Assembly: GCA_034509425.1 (NCBI GenBank)
Contig: JAVTVJ010000791.1
Coordinates: 434,001-498,000, forward strand
Reading direction: 5' to 3'
DNA from: Eopsaltria australis
Taxonomy: Eukaryota > Chordata > Aves > Passeriformes > Petroicidae
Length of the DNA stretch: 64,000 nucleotides
The position numbers and the translations under genes are program-made. This document shows positions 41,401 through 52,556 of this stretch, piece by piece (the stretch's first letter is position 1; each line of letters opens with the position of its first letter). The notes under the pieces were generated by a model. The model worked only from the letters and a program-made list of their open reading frames with translations, did not search any database and was not told the origin of the DNA.

Positions 41401-44400
41401 ACTTTGGTGTATTAAGAAACTGTCAGGACAAAAAGACAGTAGAAAAAGGGAAAGAAAATAATTATTTCTAGCATGAGATAAATCTTGGATATTGCAACCA
41501 CAAGGGACAGAAGAAAGCAACAAAACCAAAACAACAGAAAAAAACAGCAAATACATACTCAACAGGAAAAAGCTTGATATGAATATCTCCCATGCTTGTG
41601 TGGATGATGGCACTGTCTGACACTCTTTTGGGACCTTCTGCCTGAGTGGCTGCCATGACCTCTTCTTTAGAAGGTTTCTCATTAAATACATCTCTGTCAG
41701 AATCTGCACTCTTCGTGTCTTCTGGCTCACGTTTAGTAAACTGAAGCACAAAAGAACAGAAGGTTAACTGCTTTTTCCTCTTTTCCTCTTAAAATACACA
41801 CTGCTCCACACCCAACATACCAATGTCATTATTCAACCTGCTGAACACCCAATTCAATTTGAAATGTACAGAGACAATTTACAGGCAATTTATCTTTGCA
41901 CTTCTCTGTTGCGTTACCAGCATTTCCCCAGTCACAAATTTCAGTGAAACTACATGCAAATCCAAGTAACTTTTAATAATCTGTTATCTTTAAACTTTCT
42001 TCTTTACAACAGGAGTCCGCACCAGTTCAGTGCCTTTTCTTTAAAAAGAGGTGGAGAATACCAGGTTGTTCTGCTGTACTCAGACAAAATTGGCAGGTTT
42101 TGTGCCAAAAGGTTTAGTTGTGCTACAAAGATAAAATAAATCCTCTTGTTCTAATACTGCATTAATATAAAACTATAGAAACCCAGCAAATTTAAGGCAT
42201 AACACACAAACCAATCACTAACCTCTATGGCTATGACCTCTCAAATCGGCTACTAACCACTCTGAAAATCCTTGCCTGTCTGGTTACACCCCACCTAAGA
42301 ACCAAACTGTGAACAGGAAAATGACTCCTATCTTTCTTGGTTGTCCTTAGTGCTACCAAGTCCTGAGTCTGGTCTGAAATTTTTTTCTATTGTATTTTTT
42401 ATGCTACAGTTAATTATTGTTTCTTTATAAGAGCTGGTTAGTTTTTTAAAATGTTCTTACTCAGCTTTTTTTTCAACAAGAAAAAAAGGCTATCATCTTC
42501 ATGGGGAATAATAATTTATGAAAAATTACAGCTGTTTCTAGCTAATGTATAGACAGTTCAAGATAAAAATTCTAGAATATACTTGCAATATAAAGGCACT
42601 CCTTTGTAAAAGCTGCATTTGCAATTACTCAAGACAGAAAGTACTAGAAAGGTGCGAGAAGAAAACCAAAAAATAACGTAGAGAAAACATGAATACAAGA
42701 ACAGAATAGAGCTATTTAAAGAGGAACCATACGCACCATGTAAAACCTATTTTTTTTAAAAGCTGTGCAGATTACTGTTGGATCTGCCTGAATATTCTGG
42801 AGAACAGGATTTTCAGATGCCTTCATCTCTATAGTGATTGCAGCACGATGTTTCTTTGCTACTCCTTGGAACAAAGCCAGTTGCATCATTCTGATGTTCT
42901 CTTGTTTTCCCAAGATCCGAATACACCTGAAGTACAAGATGCAAAGACGAGTCACATTCAGCTGCTTAGAGAATGTCTCCTTTCTGACTGTTAGAGCAAA
43001 ATTCCAAAATCCTTCAAAATCATTACTTACTAATAGTTATGATGTTTCTTTATTTAAACTTGTTACCTTAATTTAAATGATCCACCTTTACATTATCTCA
43101 TCCAGTTAGCCAGAAACTGATTACTTACACATTTCTAATACACATGCTTGCCATGTTTTCTTCTCATTTGTCTAAGCTTTAATCTGCAATGACTCTTTAC
43201 AAAGAATGGGAGTACCTTCACTGCAGTGTAATGTAAGGCTCTCAACACAAAAAGATTAGACACCTCCACAGGGAAATCAAGTTTAAATATTCTCTAAATT
43301 TGACTGAAGACTTTAAAACAGCAATTTATCTCAATGTGTGTCATTGCAACTTACCTGTTAGTCTCTACATTTATGACCTTAATGCCCAACATTGTTCCAT
43401 AGAGAACGAAGTGTCCAGTTTCATCAAAAATTATATTAATTAATCTTACTGCATCCACTTTCTCTAGCTCACGCTCAACTGCCATACGTCGGCCAAACTC
43501 CATGTCAGGCAGTTGTTGTCTCATCTGCTGAAGTTCAGTAAACATCTACAAAAAAAAAAAAACAGCAATACTATATTAATATATTTTAAGCTTTTTATCC
43601 AGTAAAACACTGATTCACACTATGAGAAAATACTCCATTCGAACTCAATGGAAGGATTTAAATAAATACAAGTAATACTGTCTTTATTTTAATAATACAA
43701 CAGGCAAGTTGTAAGATTAAGCCTTAAACACACGAGAGTGTGCAGTTGTCTATCAAGTTCCTCAGAAGATGACAAATTTAATTCATTATTATGATGTTAC
43801 TTGCAATGGGCACTTTCCACAACTGCTTTCTAGTAAAATGTAATCTAGCAGCATGAAAACACAAATGAAAATCAACAACTCTGTTTCACTATGTAGGTAA
43901 CATAAATCAGTAAGAATTCATTTTGGGGCAAAGCAATATAAGAGATAAGCAAGAGAACAAACGAGGCCTTTTTTGCAAGAAAAATATACGAAGGAAGCTT
44001 GCTTTTAGAAATAAATGATATCTTAGGTGTTAGTGCAAATAAATTCAAGTAAAGCAGAGAAAACATTTCAAAGAAGGAGAAACAAGACAAAACTCACACT
44101 CAGAGATTCATCGAAGACTCTCATGAGCTTCCCCGTCAGGAAACGAAAAATTCTGACTTTTCTGTCAGACCCAAGAGTGGCCATTTTCTTGCCATCAGGT
44201 GAAAAACTTATACTGGATGGGTAAGCCTTGCATTTAGCAAACTCATATAGATCAGTATCTGTTTTATACTCCCAGTTCACATTCTTGGGAAATTTATATT
44301 CATGAGGAGTACCAGTCCAGTACTCGATCATTCCGGACTTGTCAGAAGACACAACTACTTTGTAGACGGGGTTCAGGCGTATCTGAGTAAGTGGGGACAT

Positions 44401-47400
44401 ATGGAGCTTATCAAAAACATGAAGTGGCTGGTTGTTTCCTCGTCCATCATATATGAATATTTTTCCTGTGCTTTTCTCAGATGTTGCAACAGAAGATATG
44501 GCATCTCCAGGGCAATATACCCATTCACATTGGCCAGGGTGGTAGCTGTAACAAAGAGTAGAAAGGACAAAAAATTTAAAAATAAGGAATTGTTTTAATT
44601 AGCTAGGAGTCAAGTTATGCTGTAAACTTCAAATCAAACATGAGAAGCAAATTTTACTGTTCATTTACTAGTTTTGCTAATACGTATTTTGCTAATATTT
44701 AGCATATTATAGACAAGCTTTACCAAGAAATATCATTCAGTGGACTACTACCAATTTCTGTTGCTTCCATATTGTTTTATAAAGAGGCAGTGATAGTCAA
44801 AGTAGAAAGTGGGTAAAAAGGAGGAATTTGGACAGAAATCCAAATAAAAAGCCCAAGTGGCATTAAGGAATAGTACTCAACTTATATGAGTCAACACTGT
44901 TTCTATTCCATCTTCTAAGTGAATAATGATTCAGTAGAAATGAAGACAACTGCACGTCTGCCATACACTTACAGAAAAGTTCAACTAGAGATCCATTCTC
45001 TAACAGAACTACTAGTAGACTGTAATTTTTAAATACAGTGCCAAACAATAGAAAGAAATTATGCCTCGCTAAATATCTTTGTGCACAATATTTAACACTA
45101 AGGAAGCTCCTTTCCTACTCCTCTCTTCTACTGCTGCAGCCATAATTTTTTCTATTCAGTCAGGTTGTCTCCAGCCATTGGATTCATTTCAGACAATGCA
45201 ATTTACTCAACTTCATCTGACCGGGGCATGGGGGAATGGGAAGAACTCAAGAACCCCATATTACTGACTTACGTCTTAGCAAAACAACTCCCACTGGTAA
45301 TCTCAAATGAACACTTCTGAGAACCAAATAACTTACCCAAGTTTCAGCATGTTGATCATGTCAAAGTTGACTACATCAAACACCTTCATTGCTTTGTCAT
45401 CTCCAACTGAACAGAATAATGCCCCCTCTGAACTAACAGCAATACTCTCAATAACACCTGTGAATTAAGTTGAGATACTATTAATAAACAGGAAAGGACA
45501 GTCTTTATTTCAGTACTACATGGGGAAAACCTACAGAGGTTTAAACCTGTTTCCCAACTGTTTTGTCACCTTTTCCACTTAAAACTCTACCTGACTTCAA
45601 TAAAACACTATTAAAAAATAAAATTCACAAAACAACACTGTAGCCTATCGGTGTTTAGACTCAGGTATGTGATAATGAACAATTTACCAAAAACTTATGT
45701 AAAATATTATAATGGCATTAAGTTTAGTTTGAAACGTTGATTTTAGAAAATTGAGAACATTATGATGGCGTAAACATCATGTGCTCATCAGTTTGCCTTT
45801 CTTAATAGGGTAAAAGCAGCAGAACTCTATAGACTATTACATCCATGATACTCAAAACCACTCTGCAACTGAGCCTTCCATTAAATCCTCACAATGCTGA
45901 CTTTTGCATGGTAGGTTTTGTTCTTACATTTTGCTTCTATATATAATAAGCTGACGTTAAGATCAAAAGCTGAAGTTAAGATCAAAAGTATACTTTAATA
46001 TTTCTTGTAACTCTAAAAGGAAACCGTACTTTTGCTACCTGTTATTAAATATTTTTCTTACTGTAACATGCTGCATATCAAACTGGATTTTTTTCCTTCA
46101 GGCATATCATAATTCCTAATTCTGTTGAGAACTTCCTTTTCTGTCCAGCCTATTTAATGCTTAGCAAAATGCTGAAAAGCTTTGTGTACTTATTAGCTCA
46201 GAAAATTGGGTTAAAGTTTCTCTTAACTGCAATTCATCTGATAATTACAACAATAATGCAGAATTTACTCTACAGTTACAGTAATTCCAGATGAAAATAA
46301 TTGTTTTTTTTTCTACACTGAAAGGGAAAAAAAGATTGAGGTACCCATATTTAAAGCAACATAATTTTAAACTTCTCTGGATTTTATGAACACTTTTGCA
46401 TATCTTATGTCCCAGATATTCTCCCCACAAGCAGGGCAGAAGGCAATGCAAAGGCTGTAGGGGATCTGTGCAAGCAGAGTCCCACATGTTTCATTCTCAT
46501 CCTATCCCTCCTAGAGCTTGGGAGCAAAACATAACAGGACAGAGGAAGAAAAGGAAGATTGGTTGATATCATTTAATCTCCAACTGCACTAAAGGAACCC
46601 CAGAATCGCCCTCTCTATTTGCACTCTCTCTTTAAAAAAACAAAGAGCAAGGGAGAGGAAAAAGTGAGGTAAGAAAGAGCGACTTCTCACCCAAGTGACT
46701 TCGGAAGTGTTTAACAAACTCAATCCCTTCTTCTATTTTCTTCCAGAATTTTACATGCCCGTCATGACTGGCTGTTATTATAAAATCTGTCCTACAATTA
46801 CAAAAGAAAAATTAAAACAAGAAAACAGATGCACACATTATGCACCTTCCCACTGGTCAGTAATTTGCACTAGAATTAACACTGTGCAGAGAGTGAAATC
46901 TCAAGAAATTACTGTGACAGTCTGTCTGAATGAGTACTATAACTCCTGGAAAAACAAAACAGGTATTTTAGTGCACTCTGGATTAATCTATGAAAAGTTA
47001 TGGATAAACTGAAGAAACATATAACACTATTCTTTTTGAATATGTAAATATAACTTATATTTTAAGTCTGGTTTCATGGTAGTTACTGTGTGTGTGTGTG
47101 AGATCTCTGCAGTTCTGCTGAATGGTATTTTTTCAGAGGCAGTCGGTCAATCTTACTCCTGTATTTCCTGCACATTCTAGCAAGGATTTTAAGACACTCC
47201 TTTAGTCTATAAAAACAACTTTTATCTTGCTTCTAGGTAAGCCACTTATTTTTTTTAAAAAAACCCACCCCCCCCCCCTTAAAATACCACCTCAGGACAC
47301 TGGAACTTTCCATTATAAAACTTCTACAATGAAAACTTGTTAGCATACACAAAAATACACCCCAGACAAAGAAATACAATGGAAAACAAAAATACTTACT

Positions 47401-48963
47401 TCGTACATGCCACGTGTGTGATAACATCTCTGTGCATGTAACTGCGCTCATACATCGAAGCCGATGGTAGATTTTCAAGATAAACGTGTTCGAATTCAAG
47501 AACTACACAGAATAGAAAGAAAAATATGGAAATTTTTTTTTTCCATGAAGTTACATCTGGCTTCTGTTCTCTTTTACTTATCCTTGTATTGCTTACTTAT
47601 AGTTTAGTAAAAAATATGCAGGATTTTGTGCAAACATAGTTAAAGGGCTTTTACCTCTGGCTTTGCACTCAGACTTACACATTTTCCATGGACTAAAGCC
47701 ACTCAAATGCTGCTTTAACTCATACTGCTCTTTCCTTTTAAAGCAACTGATACCCTAACTGTCTCAATGTTTAAAAAAAACCCCCCAAAATCAATTCATA
47801 GTCCTTAAGTTACTGCCAGAAAACAGAAGGTCATCTGAACCTCATTTCATTCTAAAACCATGTGTACCCCCGTTGTTTCCACGAGACTTGTGGTCCCCCA
47901 CCGGTCTTATAGTCTGAATTCTATCCACCTATGTCATTGTTTAACCGGCTGACCTAAATAATCTGACTTTGAGTTTTGTTTTTGATTTTTAGATCCTACC
48001 TGCTAACACCTGTGAAATGATATTGTTTGCGTGCTTACCTCTGCTGAACAGTCCTAAAGTCACATTTACTTTAAAGTGATACCCAGAGAGCTAGGAGTTG
48101 CTGCACACATCAATACCACATGTCAAAATACTGCCTAGAGGCTTCTCCTGCTGCTCCAGCTTAGGGCAGTGGTCTGAAAGACGGATTAACTCCAGAGCTG
48201 TAAACAGCCACAGCTTCAGCCTGCACAGCAAGGTTCTTAGCCCGGAAATGTCCTCCAGAGGAAGCAAGAGTCAGAGAAGGGGCTAAGGAGCTAGAATAAG
48301 CCTTAAATACGGTCTAGTCCCAAGCCCTCTCCTACTAAACCAAGTTGCTCAAAGTCTTATTCAGCCTGGCTGTGAACAGTGCCAGGATTGGGGCACCGAA
48401 AAAAATCACTGGGCAGCCTGTGCTGCTGCAACCTCACAGCAACGAATTTTTTCCCCACAGATAACCTGAATTTCCCCTCCTTCAGCTTGCACCCATTATT
48501 CTTGGTGCTACACCACTACAGTTCCTGCCGAAAAGTCCCCCTCCGGCTTCCTTGTAAGCCCCTTCAGACACTGGGAGGTTGCTACGAAGTCTCCATGCAA
48601 CCTTCTCTTCCCCAGGCTGAACGGCCACAACTTTCTCAGCACTTGGCACCTCCACCCTGTGATTCCGCACCCGCAGGGTTTCGCCCTAGCGTGTTCATTT
48701 TAACACGAGACACGGCTTCGCGATACGGGCTCCCGACAGCCGCCCCCGCCCCGTGGCCGCTCCCGCCCGGCAGGGCCTGGAGACGATCCCACCGCCCCGA
48801 CCCCATTCCTCCCCTTACCTCTCCTCTTCTTCGCCTGCGCGGCCTCCCCGGGGAGCGGCCCGACCCAGCGCTCCTCCTCATCCTCCTCGTCCGCTACCGC
48901 CGGGTCCCCGCCGCTCACCTCCACCTCCGGCTTTCGCTTGCGCTCGGGCTCGCCGGACGCCAT
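38465..48963 (-). CDS. PPWD1: PPWD1, WD40 repeat and cyclophilin-type peptidylprolyl isomerase, complete
   Basis: Nuclear, spliceosome-associated prolyl isomerase. Eleven coding exons on the minus strand: 48963-48819, 47502-47400, 46791-46691, 45457-45337, 44545-44098, 43545-43355, 42926-42737, 41740-41559, 40459-40378, 39809-39627, 38608-38465; 629 codons (human 646, the difference mainly in the acidic N-terminus). Start context ACAATGG is strong. After a charged leader ([14 protein letters not shown]) come WD40 repeats over about residues 60-340 ([39 protein letters not shown]). A linker follows, then a cyclophilin domain at about 475-629 with [44 protein letters not shown] and C-terminal SIINITVK. 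Catalytic Arg, Phe, Gln, Trp and His positions are kept. The usual FHRII is IHRII here (exon 9). Shares a promoter with CENPK and converges on TRIM23. Confidence 0.97.
48310..48645 (-). repeat. CR1 3' fragment, antisense
   Basis: Reverse-oriented CR1: CTAGTCCCAAGCCCTCTCCT, GTTGCTCAAAGTC, TGGGCAGCCTGTGCTGCTGC, CTTCAGACACTGGGAGGTTG, TTCCCCAGGCTGAACGGCCA. It reaches the edge of the CpG island in PPWD1 intron 1. The open frame of about 250 codons on the plus strand here is chance sequence over CR1 and CpG island. Confidence 0.8.
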
Positions 48964-49007
48964 TGTGCTGGCGTCAGTGCTCTGCGCGGCGCCAAGCGCT
49001 CCGCGAG

Positions 49008-49015
49008 TGACGTCG
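49008..49015. promoter_or_regulatory. CRE/ATF-like site TGACGTCG
   Basis: One mismatch from the palindromic CRE TGACGTCA. CREB/ATF sites near start sites are frequent in CpG-island promoters. Motif match only. Confidence 0.5.
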
Positions 49016-49031
49016 ACGGCGCGGCCGGGAC

Positions 49032-49039
49032 GGCGGGAA
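49032..49039 (+). promoter_or_regulatory. E2F-type site GGCGGGAA
   Basis: Exact match to the GGCGGGAA half of E2F sites. It sits 45 bases upstream of an array of one-mismatch relatives (GGCGGGAG) in the minisatellite. Confidence 0.5.
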
Positions 49040-49045
49040 GCAACA

Positions 49046-49087
49046 ATGGTAGTAACGGACGCGAGCGGGCGGTGGGGAAATCCGTGA
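49046..49087 (+). other. Short upstream open reading frame in the CENPK leader region
   Basis: ATG at 49046 in good context (AACAATGG) opens a 13-codon frame ending in TGA at 49085-49087, inside the first minisatellite unit. If transcription of CENPK begins upstream of it, this would be a uORF. It does not read into recognisable CENPK sequence. Confidence 0.35.
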
Positions 49088-49315
49088 GGCGGGAGAGTCG
49101 AGTCCGTGAGGCGGGAGAGTCGAGTCCGTGAGGCGGGAGAGTCGAGTGCGTGAGGCGGGAGAGTCGAGTGCGTGAGGCGGGAGAGTCGAGTGCGTGAGGC
49201 GGGAGAGTCGAGTCCGTGAGGCGGGAGAGTCGAGTGCGTGAGGCGGGAGAGTCGAGTCCGTGAGGCGGGAGAGTCGAGTCCGTGAGGCGGGAGAGTCCGT
49301 GAGGCGGCGGAGCGC
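49084..49315 (+). repeat. 22-bp GC-rich minisatellite, about 10.5 units
   Basis: Consensus GTGAGGCGGGAGAGTCGAGT plus CC or GC. Nine full units start every 22 bases from 49084 to 49260. A tenth at 49282 lacks 5 bases, then a partial unit begins at 49299. The only variable site among full units is the penultimate base: C,C,G,G,G,C,G,C,C. Lies in or just upstream of CENPK exon 1. Confidence 0.95.
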
Positions 49316-49696
49316 CGGGCGGCGGGAGAGCCCTGGGCGGTGGTAGAGCTCGGGGGATCCCGGCAGTGCTCTCGGCCTCTGGGGCCGGGGGCTGCTCTTC
49401 AGGAAGGGCGGTGGGTTCCCAGCTGGGGAGGGGCGCCGTTCATCCCCTGTCTATGAGCGGGGGTGTGCCGCCTCACGCCCGCCCGCCGTTGTGCGGGACA
49501 ACGACACGGACAAGGCCGATTCGCGGCGGGGGCTCCCTTTTCCCTGTTGTTTGTACCCTGCCGATATTTTGCTTCCTAAGGCGCCTTCGCGTCTATTTCA
49601 CAGACTTGTCACTTTCCTTGCCCTCCCTGACCGTCTTCCCGCCCTATCTCGTTTCGTGCTTGGTCACACGGCGCATTTCGCCCTCCTAGTGTGTTT

Positions 49697-50013
49697 AAGT
49701 GTATGAAGGGACAGTGCCAAGAGAGTGGATTCAGGCTCTTGTCGGTGGTTCTAAGCAATAGAACAAGAGGCAATGGGCAGAAACTGATGCCCAGAAAGTT
49801 CCACCTGAACATGAGGAAGAACTTCTTTACTGTGCAGGTGACCGTGCACTGGAACAGATTGCCCAGAGAAGTTGTGGAATCTCCCTCACTGGAGATATTC
49901 AAGAACTGCTTGGACACAATCCTGTGCCATGTGCTCTAGGATGACCCTGCTTAAGTAGGGAGGTTGGACAAGATGATCCACTGTGGTCCCTTCCAACCTG
50001 ACCCATTCTGAGA
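49697..50013 (+). repeat. CR1 3' fragment
   Basis: Sense CR1 tail: CATGAGGAAGAACTTCTTTA, GATTGCCCAGAGAAGTTGTG, GGTCCCTTCCAACCTGACCC then ATTCTGAGAT. Relatively well preserved. Within the inferred CENPK first intron. Confidence 0.9.
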
Positions 50014-52556
50014 TATTTTTCGCTTTATGTAGGGCGTAGACCTTACTCTTGGACGTGTGTGTGTATTTTACCTTGTTGTGTAGTCTTAAAACAAGGTAAG
50101 AAGGAATAATATGTTGAAACTGGAAGACATTAGTAATGCCAAAAAAGCCTTCAGTTTTCAGATATGGTGGGAAAATAGCGATGTAATTTAACCATACTGA
50201 AATAGGGAAAACTGCAAGTTACAAGAAAGTAACATCCGAAAATAACACTTCAGTGTCACCGAAACTGTGGGAAAACCAAACCCCCCCCCCCCAAGCACTT
50301 TTTAATCCTAGAGAATCAAGGCATTACTTTATTGTGGCCAGGATGTTGTTCTTGCCAGGATGTGCCACAGAAATCATCTCATCCACACATAGCCCGGGTG
50401 TGCAGAGAGAATCGTTATATGATACATGGCTTTTACAAGATTTTTCAGATATTTTATACAATTAAAACTCATGGGAACGAATTGGGTCAGTTCATTGGTC
50501 TGCAGTTGAGCAACCTCCAGTATTCAGTTTTCCATGATATCCGGAATCCCCTTGCCCCCCCCACCCCCGATGTTAATTAGATCCTATTTCTTATTTTTCT
50601 CCTTTCAGACCAGGTGTCTTTAGCTAGCCAGGGGTGTTGTTTGGAGTTGATAGTCTGTCAATGGCCGTTGACAGCTGTTATCTCTTGAGTATCTTCTGTG
50701 CTATTCCCAGTTTATTGGTACCTTAAGTCTGTTAGGCTTCACCTATAGAAACAATATCCTGGAAAAAAGCTTTAGTTCTCTTCCCTCGAGGTAAAGGTGA
50801 ACAAACCTGGCTAAAGTTATATAAAAAAATATTTTTAAACTGGTATGTTTTCCAACATGTGTACTGTGTAAGGTAGTTAAGAGCACAGCACTAGGGATTG
50901 CAAGTCAGTTTGGCTTGTGAGAACCCTGTCATATCTCACAATATGTACATTTTGAAATGTTGTGTGAAATCGATCTGGAAATTTAAAGTCAACGACAATA
51001 GAATCATTTAATCATTTTTGTGTGATAGAGATTTTCTGGCTTTCTCTTCAGAGTTTTATTTCATATAATGCTTTCCTGATGATGGTTTGTATTATTGCAT
51101 GGGAGACAAGGGGAATAGTTTTTTATCCCACCCCAAGACCCCTTTCAAATTTCCAGTGGGGTTCTTTTTCTCCCTTTCCTTTTATTCTTCTCCCTTCCCA
51201 CTATCCCCCCAGACCCTCTTTGTTTGTCTCCTTAACAGTTTTTTGTCTGAGAAAAAACTAAGACTGCCTGGTTTCTTTCTTAGTTTCTTCTGGCTAGTCT
51301 TTTCTGGAGGCATGTCAGAAGTCTTAATAAACTATGTGAATTGGTTCTGTTTTATATTGTGGAGACTCTTAAGAAGATAATGATTTTCCTTTGCAAAAAC
51401 TGTGCTCAGTAGTTCTTATAAGATCATAGTAATCTAGATTTTGTGGTGTTCCACTTTAATTATTGATGCAAGAAATTTGCCAGAAAGACTTAGAAGTATT
51501 GGCCACCTATGAGTTCTCTAGTGTAATTCCAGCATTCAGTGAGCTGTTCTGATTTGCTTTCCTCTTCCACTTTGCTACGAAGTACTTGAACTTTGGAAGT
51601 ACTAGTCCTTTTAAATCGGGGTTTTGGCATCATTTTCTCTGATACTATGTTTTTGTTCTGAAAAAGAACAATGGATTGAGATAGTAATTTGTGCATCATT
51701 AAGAAGGTAGAGAAGTGTAATTCTTCTTTAGATCGTTATCTATTTTTAATGTCTGTGTTTAATTTCTATCTGTTTGGTGGGCTTAGTGATCCACTAAGGT
51801 CTTTTTAAAGGCTTCCTGCATCTGGTACATCTAGCCTGTTGGTTGTTTTCCCTTGAAAAAAAATTTTGGCCGTTCTTATTTTTCCCGTGTTACTTGCTGA
51901 TGACATTCAGGTATGTCTTAAGTGAGGTAACTAGGATTAAATTTCTGAATTTGTATGTGTATCCTTCTGACCCAACAGTTTCTTGAAGCTTTTAATTTAA
52001 CTTCTGGTGATTTTTCTTTTGGCTGTCCAGGTGTCCTCTTTCCTTGTTTGTATATCTTTCAAGTTCTTTTGTTTGTTTTTCTAGTAACTTTGAAGATGCT
52101 TAATTTGTTAATCGAAAATATTGTGAACTCAAATGAAGGAGAAATAGATTAGTGCATTTATTGACTGAGCAGAAGTAACTGCTTAAAAACTTTGCAGCTA
52201 TATGGAGTTAAAATATGGCTTTGTACATGTGATATACTCTTACTGTTTCTGTATTAAAGTTGTTGGAAAATAAAAAAGCCATTGCAGATAATCAAAGCAG
52301 TTATGAAAATTTAGAACTTTGTCATTCAATTTTAAAAGTAAATTATTAGTGTCTTGTAATTCTACTTAGTCATATAGTTAGGTGATTTTACTTAATGGCT
52401 GAGTGCTTTCTGGAACTATAGGGGAGTTAGCTAAAAGCTTTGGGTTAAGGGAGTTTATTCAGTTACATAGTTGATCTGAAGTGGCAGGTATGATTTGGTA
52501 ACTGATATCAGTTACTGTAGATCTACATGATAACTGTTCTGTTTGCTTGTTAACAG
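50014..52556 (+). other. CENPK 5' intron sequence
   Basis: Between the CpG island and the first recognisable CENPK exon. AT-rich, with a C homopolymer (about 50278-50292) and another C-rich patch (about 50556-50568). No gene or transposon recognised here. Confidence 0.5.

Larger units (their letters stand above)
48964..49083. promoter_or_regulatory. Bidirectional promoter core, PPWD1 (-) / CENPK (+)
   Basis: GC-rich, TATA-less interval directly upstream of the PPWD1 start codon. It contains a CRE-like TGACGTCG (49008-49015) and an E2F-type GGCGGGAA (49032-49039). CENPK is a cell-cycle gene, so an E2F site is apt. Transcription starts are not determined. Confidence 0.65.
48690..49560. promoter_or_regulatory. 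CpG-rich island at the PPWD1/CENPK start region
   Basis: CpG-dense block spanning PPWD1 exon 1, the shared promoter, the minisatellite and likely CENPK exon 1. Falls off sharply into AT-rich introns on both sides. Confidence 0.8.

Noticed and set aside
48379..49131. 250-codon open frame on the plus strand before CENPK
   Set aside because: Left half is a reversed CR1 fragment and right half is the antisense of PPWD1 exon 1 plus CpG-rich sequence; composition artefact.
49084..49315. CRISPR-like array of regular 22-bp repeats
   Set aside because: Units are contiguous with no unique spacers, in a vertebrate promoter; a minisatellite.
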